A stretch of DNA of 64,000 nt from Prorocentrum cordatum. Lineage: Eukaryota > Sar > Dinophyceae > Prorocentrales > Prorocentraceae. The notes under the pieces were generated by a model. The model was not told the origin of the DNA and searched no databases. It was given only the letters and a program-made list of their open reading frames with translations. The stretch covers positions 406,549 to 470,548 of the forward strand of contig CAUYUJ010000703.1 of the NCBI GenBank assembly GCA_963575745.1. The letters run 5' to 3'. Positions 51,408 to 59,690 of the stretch are shown in pieces. Position 1 is the stretch's first letter. Each line of letters starts with the position of its first letter. A program made the translations under genes and the position numbers.

Positions 51408-52901
51408 TTACCCATCCCGCTTGGCGGTGGGACGCAGGAAGAGATTCTTGACCAAAGTGTCGAGCGGGCCCTTCTCCAACCGCATGTCGGCGAGCTTGGC
51501 GTTGTTCCAGCGGATCCTCGGCACCTCGACGGGGCCCACGACGATGGATGCCAGGGGCTCCCACTGGTGGCTGACCACGCCCGAGTCGCGGTCCCCAAAG
51601 AGGCGGGCGCCGAGGTGCTCAGACAGCGCACGCACAACCCTCTTGACGGCCAGCTCCCCGGTCTGGGCGCGACGATTCTTGTCGAGCCCGATGTAGAGCG
51701 GGACCGACCGACCAAGAGGAAGCTCGACGGCAAAGCGGCGCCACGTGCCGCGGTCATCCCGCAGTGCACCGAAGGCCTGGCGAATGCGCGAGTCCTGTGT
51801 AGCATCCATGTCGCCTTTGAAGCGGAGGACAAAGCGTCGCGAGATGGCAGAGCCCTCCAGGTCGCACTGGTCGCCGATGGTGTACCCCGCCTCCTGGAGC
51901 CACGGGCCGATGGCGGCCTGGGCCGCACCGAATGGGACATCCTCTTTGCAGTTGATCGTGGAGATCGCACGGTCGATCTCGCGGTCCCAGTTGGCCGATC
52001 TCTCGACAGGAGGCCGAGGACGCGATCGGGCGAGGTCAAGCTGAGACTCGAGGTGGCTGAGCCGCGCGGACAGGGCCGCGACGCTATCCCCCTGCTCGGT
52101 GAGGCGCTCACTGAAGGCCTGGAACCTGCGATCCATCTCCGCCAGGCGAGAGTCGAACGACTGCTGGATGCGCTGCAACACAGGCGAGGTGGCCGCCTCC
52201 ACGGCGGAGCCCAAGTGCTTCCCCAGGATCATGGGCAATGACTTCGCCATGGCCTCCGTGATCGCAGCGTGGGGTGCAGCCTTAATTTCAGCCGTCCACC
52301 TCCCCCGCAGACCAGCAAGCTCCGATTGGACAGCGGCACGGGCAGGTGAGGCAGTCCATGTGTCCACACCAGCATGAGGCCACCCCTCGGCAGGAGGGGT
52401 CGCCGCGGCAGGCCCAGAAGGGGACAAGGCTCCAGCTTCACCGTGTCCCCGTCCAGCACGATGATGGAGTGGCGGGGTCGACCAGACCTGGGAGCCCAGG
52501 CTGCCAGCGGCGGCGCCACCGAAGTCCCCCACCAGCTCCTGCGAGGGGAACGTGGGAGCTGCCGCCAGCTCCTCCAGGAGTGCCATGGTATCAGGTGCAG
52601 AGCCAGCATCGTGTGCACGGGTTTCGGCGCCCGTGGAGTGCTCACCGTAGCTGCTGCGAGACCGCTGGCCAGGCGTCGAATCCTGCCCACGTCGACCACG
52701 TCGCGCAGCTCGCGGTGTGTGCAAAGGGGCCGAAGCAACAGACACAGGAGACAACCTGCCAGAGCCATCGTCCGACGGCGAGCGCCCCTGCCTCCGTCTG
52801 CCAGGGGTGCCGTCACTCTTGACGCCATTCTTGACTTTCCCATCGTTATTTTCTTTCTTATCCTTCTTATCCTTGTCCTTTTTCTCGATGCGATCTGGCA
52901 T
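51408..52901 (-). CDS. LINE-3 ORF1 protein (putative RNA-binding)
   Basis: The ATG at 52899-52901 is the first in frame and gives 497 residues to the TAA at 51408-51410. The start region is a Lys/Asp-rich tail (MPDRIEKKDKDKKDKKENN), then a long Ser/Arg/Pro-rich disordered part. A heptad-rich segment (RLAEMDRRFQAFSERLTEQ, LSARLSHLESQLDLARS, about residues 235-290) is a likely trimer- or dimer-forming coiled coil. A C-terminal part (about 340-480) with RRFVLRFKGDMDATQDSRIR and VPLYIGLDKNRRAQTG may be an RRM-like fold. Coiled coil plus RRM is the layout of several LINE ORF1 proteins; the assignment rests on that and on position. The frame is intact. Confidence 0.75.
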   Translation of the reverse strand: MPDRIEKKDKDKKDKKENNDGKVKNGVKSDGTPGRRRQGRSPSDDGSGRLSPVSVASAPLHTPRAARRGRRGQDSTPGQRSRSSYGEHSTGAETRAHDAGSAPDTMALLEELAAAPTFPSQELVGDFGGAAAGSLGSQVWSTPPLHHRAGRGHGEAGALSPSGPAAATPPAEGWPHAGVDTWTASPARAAVQSELAGLRGRWTAEIKAAPHAAITEAMAKSLPMILGKHLGSAVEAATSPVLQRIQQSFDSRLAEMDRRFQAFSERLTEQGDSVAALSARLSHLESQLDLARSRPRPPVERSANWDREIDRAISTINCKEDVPFGAAQAAIGPWLQEAGYTIGDQCDLEGSAISRRFVLRFKGDMDATQDSRIRQAFGALRDDRGTWRRFAVELPLGRSVPLYIGLDKNRRAQTGELAVKRVVRALSEHLGARLFGDRDSGVVSHQWEPLASIVVGPVEVPRIRWNNAKLADMRLEKGPLDTLVKNLFLRPTAKRDG

Positions 52902-53047
52902 TCGTGGCGGGTGCCCAACTCCCGCGGTGAAGGCAAACTCTCGAAGCTGCGTCGCCAGGGAGCGGCTCACGCAGCGGTGCGACGAAAGAAGCTGAAGTCT
53001 AGCCGCGGACTAGCGGTATCCACTTGATTCCCCTGGGAAACTAAAGC
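52902..53047 (-). promoter_or_regulatory. LINE-3 5' UTR
   Basis: 146 nt between the spliced leader and the ORF1 ATG. A GTG in frame at 52970 is not taken as the start. No second relict leader follows the first. Confidence 0.6.
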
Positions 53048-53069
53048 CTTGAGCCAAAATGGCTACGGA
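53048..53069 (-). other. Dinoflagellate spliced leader at the LINE-3 5' end, exact 22/22
   Basis: The minus strand reads TCC followed by GTAGCCATTTTGGCTCAAG, identical to the canonical 22-nt leader with T at the variable first base. The (TCC)n array ends directly against it, so the leader's first three bases could equally belong to the array. Confidence 0.93.
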
Positions 53070-53380
53070 GGAGGAGGAGGAGGAGGAGGAGGAGTGGGAG
53101 GAGGAGGAGGAGGAGGAGGAGGAGGAGAGGAGACGAGGAGGAGGAGGAGAAGGAGGAGGAATCGGAGGAGAAGGAGGAGGGGGAGGAGAAGAAGGCAGAG
53201 GAGGGGGAGGAGGAGGAGTAGGAGGAGGAGGAGTAGGAGGAGGAGGAGGAGGAATCGGAGAAAGAGGAGGACGAGGAGGAATCGGAGGAGAAGGAGGAGG
53301 ACGAGGAGGAGGAGAAGGATGATGATGATGATGAGGAGGAGGAGGAGGAGGAGGAGGGGGAGGAGGAGGAGGAGGAGTAC
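53070..53380 (+). repeat. (GGA)n array upstream of LINE-3
   Basis: About 310 bp of GGA with GTA, AATC and ATGATG interruptions; (TCC)n on the LINE-3 strand, directly 5' of its spliced leader. Confidence 0.95.
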
Positions 53381-53604
53381 GGGTCGCCTAAGCCCTTCGG
53401 GGGAACCCTCCACCAGAGCCCCCAGAGCCAAAAACTCGACGGAGACCTCCCGCCGTGGCCTCTCCATGGCCCGAGGGAGTCTGGGCCCCAGGCCGCCTCT
53501 GCCCCCCCCCCCCCCCCCCTCGGCGCCTCTGATAAGACGAAGCCCAAACGCTAAACAAACACGCTACGTTGCTTTTAGCGTTTTTGTTCAGGGCTCTTTG
53601 TTTG

Positions 53605-53773
53605 GGTTGTTGCTGTTGTTGCTGGTGTTGCTGGTGTTTTTGTTGCTGTTGTTGCTGGTGTTGCTTGTGTTGTTGTTGTTGTTGTTGTTGTTGTTGCTGT
53701 TGTTGCTGTTGTTGTTGCTGTTGCTGTTGCTGTTGGTGTTGGTGTTGGTCTTGGTCTTGTTGTTGTTGTTGAA
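53605..53773 (+). repeat. (TTG)n microsatellite
   Basis: TTG array with GCT and GTT variants. A second short (TTG)n is at 54560-54582. Confidence 0.9.
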
Positions 53774-53999
53774 CATTATTAATTCTAAAGAATAATTATT
53801 GTTGGGACCCCTGGTGCACGGCCCCCCTGCGCCGCCTAGGCCGCAGCTACATTTTCATCATTTTCGTGAGGAAGCCTCAGGTAATACGATGTCATCAAGA
53901 TCCGGTTGTTTTGTTTTGTTGTAATCCGTTTTCCCTTGCAAAAAACACTATAAAATGACATTTCTTGTTCTAATATAATCAAATTTCAAGAATCCCTTG

Positions 54000-54410
54000 C
54001 AAAAAATAAGGTAAAGTGGACATTCGCGCGCGCAAGACGAAATCCTTCCAAAAGCTTAGTGTTCGGAGCGATTTTAACATAAAAACATCAAAAAACCAAT
54101 GGTTTTTCAACAAAAAAATGTCAAAATCTCATCCCGCGCGCTCTTGCGGATTCGTAGGAAAACCAACACTTTTTAAACATTTCTGTCAAACGGGCTTTTG
54201 CGAGCAACTTTTTCGAACTTCTGCGACAACGGTTGCGCACCTGCCAGGGCCATCATCCCTGTCAAATAATACCATGCGGGACACATTCGTTTTTTCTTCG
54301 CGCGCGCACGCCGAAATCTCCAAAAACCATTGGGTTCTGTGGGTGTGTACCCCACGCCAGTGTAGTAGCCACGGTCGTCCGCACGCCACGAAGTGAAGTG
54401 TCCCAACGTC
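54000..54410 (-). repeat. Reverse-orientation copy of the GC-alternating module
   Basis: Its complement contains GATTTCGGCGTGCGCGCGCG, CCCGCATGGTATT and GGCCCTGGCAGGTGCGC, in the same order as 18195-18300 in the higher-order block. Confidence 0.7.
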
Positions 54411-54753
54411 ATAGGGCGGGAAGCTGGGTTTGGGTGGTCGCGAAGAGTCGTTTGGATATTTGGTAGAGCTTGTAATGCCCCCCCACGAAGTGGGGGTATT
54501 GCCTGGTGTCGTATGAAAACCCTGGCACTGGGGAGAACACCACGCGTTCGGGTAAAATGATTGTTGTTGTTGTTGTTGTTGTTTGCAGTGTTCGGCTAAG
54601 GACGCTAAGAAGCCAGTCTGAACACGCTAAACAGCGCATCATGTTTTAGCGTTTTATTTTTAAGGGTTGAGGCCAGAAAACTTCCAACACATGATTTCCA
54701 AGACGCCGAGCTGAAAACGCCCCCAGAAAACACCCTGGACATATATAAGGCGA

Positions 54754-54933
54754 ACCAAGCGAGGCCCGACCACAAGAAACCTGCCACAAGAAACACAAGC
54801 CTGATACCCCAGGACGTCCATAGATGTTGGGTGTGGGGGCATCACGTTTTCCATAGCAAAACGATCGAAACCCAAGAAACCCAGGGTACCTTGGAGGCAA
54901 GCAGGGTGTTTCTTGGTATGGGTCTCCACTGTA
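54754..54933 (+). mobile_element. TIR element family B, copy with eroded left end
   Basis: The right end reads CTCCACTG-TA; the interior matches the 29112 copy (CCCCAGGACGTCCA, GGAGGCAAGCAGGGTGTTTC). The left TACAGT end is not recognisable, so the start is set by the family length. Confidence 0.6.
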
Positions 54934-55890
54934 CATCGAGAATCTATGAGATCCAGCGGTTCTGGAAGACGCCTCGGGCGCCGTGATCTTCTCAGAGCGT
55001 CCCGCAACGCTCTGAGAGCGTTCCGGAACGCCCTGGAACGGAATCATCCTCGTTATAGCCCCGTCCGACCTGACTTAAGGAGCCCAGGGACACACATAAA
55101 CAGACACAAATCCCCGGATCCCCTATATCTTCTGATATTTCCTGGGTTCTCGTCTGCCCTCCCACGTCCCATATTCTCCTAAATCTTTTCTCCTGGGGAT
55201 CGACGATTGATTGTGTCTGCGTGTTCCTTCACCTCCTGACTGACCTGCTCCCCCCCGCACTTGCCCACCGGAGGCACCGCCCACGCCCTTGCTGCTGCGG
55301 GCCAGCCGGCCCTGCTCCTGAAGGCAGCCGGCCGGGGCACGCGCGCAGGAGCGACCCCCGGCAGGGGCGGCCTTTGGCGCGCGGCCCTCCAAGCATCTGG
55401 CGGCTCGCACAACACTCGAGGCGCGGGTTCCTGCGGAGCTTCGGCGTCTCGGGGCCCGTCCGCAGACGCGACCCGGGAGGAACAGCTGGCCCAGGGGAAA
55501 GGGTCGGGGGCTTCCCGGGACCGCGCATGGAAGCAAAATCGAACATCGGATCTCTGGACCTTGGGACCCCCACCACCTCTCCTCGTTGTGGAGAAGTTGC
55601 GACGGAGGGCCTGGGGCCAATCTCGTCCCACGGCTTTGGGCCACTTTCGACCTCCAAAGGCCCTCTAAGCAGGGTCCGGGACCGTCAAGCCACGACTGTG
55701 GATCTCTGGATGAAAATCTGGTCTCGGGGGGAAAGGTCCAGCTTTCTGGGGGTCCCCGTCGTGAAAAAAATCACCGGCGTGGGAGGTCTGGGTTAGGTAG
55801 GGGGACTGCGCAGTGGACAAGCTTATTAGCGCACAGGCCGGGTGCGGGTGGACCCCTGTGGCCCGCACGGTCACTCCAGCGAGGGGGATA

Positions 55891-56042
55891 ATGAGAAGGA
55901 GAAGGCCTTCTCAAAGGCGGCGGGACTTTTCAGAAACCCTCGCGCCTTCTGAGATGTTGTTGTGTCTTCGGGGGAGGCTCAGAAAACTTCTCAGAAGGTC
56001 TGGAGACTTCCCAGCCTTCTGAGAAGGCCTTCTCCTTCTCAT
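55891..56042 (+). mobile_element. TIR element family E, copy 2 (152 bp, perfect 23-bp TIRs)
   Basis: ATGAGAAGGAGAAGG opens the left repeat (55891-55913), and the complement of 56020-56042 is identical over all 23 bases. The interior matches the inverted copy at 14059. The target duplication is unclear, possibly a TA or AT dinucleotide. Confidence 0.8.
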
Positions 56043-56246
56043 ATTCCCGCCTCGCTCGCCGCTGAATGCGAGTGACCTTTCACCGATGAAAGAGGGGGGA
56101 GGCGAAGGGGATGGAGGGGAGGGAGGAAGATAGGGAGTGAAGGAGGGAAGAAGGGAGGGGGGAGGGAGCGGGCGGATGCATACTATATAATACTAAGAAT
56201 CACAAAATCATGACGATAATGTTGGCCAGCGTGGACCAACACACAG

Positions 56247-58030
56247 TTGTTTATTGTAATCTATGCGGTGCAATCCATGTGGTGCAATCAATGTGGTGCA
56301 ATACAGGTGTTGCAAACAAGGTGGTGCAACCGATGTGGTGCAAAGCAATGCAAATCAATGCACAGCAGTGTTGAAACGTGCAAACCAGTGCAAGGCCAAG
56401 CACTGAAAAGCTATGCGAAACAATACAAAGCAAAGTAACCAAGTGCAACGAACTTAGCAGCAAACCAATGCTGCCCAATGACATGCAACACATTGCATGC
56501 AAACCAATGAAAAGACATGCGCGACAATGCAAAGCAATGCAAAACACCGCAAATCAATGCAACGCAATGCCAATCTATGCACTGCAATGCAAAACAGTGA
56601 ACAGCACTGCAAATCAGTGCACAGTGATGCAAAGCATTGCAAAGCAATGCAACACAATGCGTAGCAATGCGAAGCCATAAAAATCAATGCGAAGCAATCC
56701 GCAGCAATGCAAAGCAGTGCCGCGCAACGCAACGCAAAGCCATGCACATCAACGCCAACACAATACGACGCAATGCAACGCAGTGCAAGTTAATTCAAAG
56801 ACCTGCTAAACAATGCGAAGCATTGCAACGACATGCGACGCAATGCAACGCAATGAAAGGCACTGCAAAACAATGTAATGCAATGCGACGCAATGCAATG
56901 CCACGGAACTCAATGAACAGCTATGCAAAGCAATGCACTGCAATGCAAAACAATGCAAGTCAATGAAACGCCAAGCAATGGACAGCAAGGCAAAGCAATG
57001 CTACGCAATGCAAGGCAGTGCACAGCAATGCAAATCAATGCACAACAGTGAAAAGCACTGTCAATCAATGCACATCGGTGCGAAGCAATGCAAAGCAATG
57101 AACAGTAATGGAAACCGATGCGACGCAATGCATAGCAATGCAAAGCAAATCAACGCATTGTAAACCAATGCAAATCAATGGCACGTCAATGCAAATCAGT
57201 GCAACGCAATGCACACACATGCAACGCAACGCAATGCAACGCAAGGCATCACAATCCAAAACACTGCACAACAATGCAAAACAATGCGACGCAACGCAAC
57301 GCAACGGACAACAATGCAAAACTATGGAAAGCAGTGAAACGCATTGTGCAGCAATACATAACACAGATCAATGTAGAGCTATCCAAAGCAATGCAAATCA
57401 ATGCGTATCAATGAAAAACAACGCACGGCAAAGCGATGCAAACCAATTATAACAAACGTGGAAGCAACTTATTGCAAACCATGCAGGCCAATGCAATGCA
57501 AAACAATGTAAGACAATGCAACGCAACGCACATCAATGTAAATCAGTGCAAGGCAATGCAAGGCAAAGACGCGCAGTGCATAGCCGTGCAACGCAAAGCA
57601 AATCAAGCACTGCAACGCAATGCAAGTCAATGACACAACACTGCACAGCACAGCAATGCAATAATAATGAATGTAAACCAATGGGATACATGCAAAACAA
57701 TGCAACACAATGCAACGCAATGCAACGCTGCGATAGACATTGCATTGCAATGCGACGCGACGCAAGGTAAAGACATTAGTTCTAAAGCAATGCAGCGAAA
57801 TGCACAGCAAAGCGAAGCAATGCAAAGCAAATCAGAGCCATGCACAGCAATGCAGATCAGTGCAACGCAATACAAAACAACCAATGCAAAGCAATGCACA
57901 GCAAGGCCAAGCACTGGAATGCAATGCAAAACAAAGCAACACAAAGCAACCCAACACAGTGCAAAGCACTGCAAAACCATGCAGTGCGATGCGAAGGAGT
58001 GCGAAGTGAAGCAAAGAAATGCAACACAAT
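56247..58030 (+). repeat. GCAAT/GCAAA pentamer array, about 1.8 kb
   Basis: Begins with GTGGTGCAATCNATG 15-mers (to about 56345), then becomes CAATGCAAAG-type pentamers with point changes. Pentamers built on GCAAT contain no stop in any forward frame, giving spurious Gln/Asn/Met/Cys-rich frames. Not a gene. Confidence 0.95.
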
Positions 58031-58594
58031 GCTGGGCAACGCGTGATTACAAGCGGTGATGACGGACGTCGGCAACGGGCGGCGATGAGCCGCCCGAACC
58101 GCCACTGGGGCCCAGCGGCGACGGCGGTGACGGGACGGGCGGAGACGGGCGGCAATGAGCTGGCTGGACTGGCACTGGAGCTCAGTTACATGAGAAGGCC
58201 ACTGGGAACGTCCAATTGTTGTGTTTTCTTCCCCCCCCCGCGCAGCTTTGGGAGAAGGAAGAAGACAGCTGAAGGGAGTGAACGTGCGGAGCACGATGCA
58301 GGACAAGAGCCTCGATCGCGCCCTGTCGGTGGAAAAAAAACCCAAGGGGTCCTGGTGGAAGCGGGCCCGGGAGGTCTCCCAAAGGGCTGCTGGCTTCCGA
58401 TCCCGAGGCGAGCGTGGACGTCCCCGCGGTGCCAGAACACGGCCCTTGAGGCCGACAGCGGCAATGCCCTCTTCGGGCGCGCGCCGGGGAAGGCGTTGGA
58501 CTGGAGGACCCGGAGATTCTGGCGTTGTTTTTTTTCGCGGAGCCTGGCCACACGGACACGCGGTGCACAAGGGGTGTGAGGTCACGAGGGAGGG

Positions 58595-58735
58595 TGAGCA
58601 GGAGGAGGACGAGGAGGAGAATTGTCGATCATGGATCGTGCTTGGGAGGCCTGCCCGTCTCCGCCGAAGGAGGCGGAGGACGAGGACGAGGACGAGGAGG
58701 AGGAGGAGGAGGAGGAGGAGGAGGAAGAGGACGTT
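58595..58735 (+). repeat. (GGA)n microsatellite
   Basis: Interrupted GGA/GAC array with the densest part at 58670-58730. Confidence 0.9.
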
Positions 58736-59496
58736 TCAGAACGAGGACAACGAAGGCGAAGCCGAAACGATTTGTGCTGGCATAGGCGCCGACGTGTGCG
58801 CCCGGCACCTGGAACCACCCAGCGGAAGGTGCAGGAACAGAAGCTGGTGCACCCAGCGGCAGGAGGAGCAGCGGCAGCAAGAGGAGTGGGCGGGAAGGCT
58901 CGACGCGTGCTGTGCGATCTCAGCTCAAAGGTGTCATCAGCAGTGCTGGGCCGGTTATCCGTCCAGGTGGTGATGACGAGATTCGACGTCGACGTGCATC
59001 GCTTCTTCTTCTTCGACGTCGTATTCTTTTTCGCATCGTTGACCCCCGGAGGTTCTGGATCCCTTTCCCGGAACAGGCTTTTCATCCCGAGCCGTTCTTG
59101 AACGGCTCCGCCCGGGGCCCTGTGAGCCCTCACAGGCCGAAAATGGCCAAACACCTCGCGTCGTGATTTCTCGAAACGAAAAGACATCTAGTTCTCAAGC
59201 CAGAAACCGTGTCCCCGGCGGCGTTTCGGCACGATCCAGGCACCCCCTGAACGCTCTCGGCGAGGCGCAGCTGACGGGAGGCATTCTGAGGCTAGAAAAC
59301 CTCCACGCACCGACGGAAACTGCCGAACGCCTCGAGCCCCGAGACACGTGTTTTGTCGCAGCGAGAGGAGGGTGAGGGGGATGCATCCTGGATCTCGGAC
59401 AAGACCTCTATAAGGATGTCTTGCAGGCATCGCTTGTAGCAGGCGACGCCAACCTTTGGGGAGGCTGTGGCGCGGGCTCGGCGCGAGTGCTCGCCT

Positions 59497-59569
59497 GCTC
59501 CTCCTCCTCTTCCTCTTCCTCCTCCTCCTCCTCCTCCTCCTCCTCCTCCTCCTCCTCCTCCTCCTCCTA
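59497..59569 (+). repeat. (CTC)n microsatellite
   Basis: Clean CTC array of about 24 units with two TTC variants. Confidence 0.95.
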
Positions 59570-59690
59570 GCGCCAGCTGGCACGAGCGAGGAGCCCGTGG
59601 CCAGCCAGCGCCAGGGGCGCCGCCGGGGCGCCGCCGCCCTCTCGCCCTCCCCCCGTCCCCACCCGCCTCCCAGGCACCCAGCCCGACGCC

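Larger units (their letters stand above)
47405..53069 (-). mobile_element. LINE-3: near full-length non-LTR retrotransposon with an intact spliced leader
   Basis: Minus-strand order: spliced leader 53069-53048, 5' UTR of 146 nt, ORF1 (52901-51408), 7-nt gap, ORF2 with EEP endonuclease and RT (51400-47434), a 3' UTR of about 27 nt, then (TCC)n. Length about 5.67 kb. Three frameshifts are visible in ORF2 (near 50810, 49550 and 49525); the first lies at a run of G. (TCC)n arrays in the same orientation lie on both sides. Confidence 0.9.

Noticed and set aside
49500-52820. Plus-strand ORFs opposite LINE-3
   Set aside because: Same reason: antisense shadows of ORF1 and ORF2 without any domain.
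46952-53069. The two 22-bp leader copies as a target-site duplication around LINE-3
   Set aside because: The sequence is the spliced leader itself, lies inside the LINE boundaries in the sense orientation, and the lower copy is followed by LINE-2 ORF1.
56378-57810. Many Gln/Asn/Met/Cys-rich ORFs of about 100 codons
   Set aside because: The GCAAT/GCAAA pentamer has no stop in any forward frame, so open frames are expected from the repeat alone.
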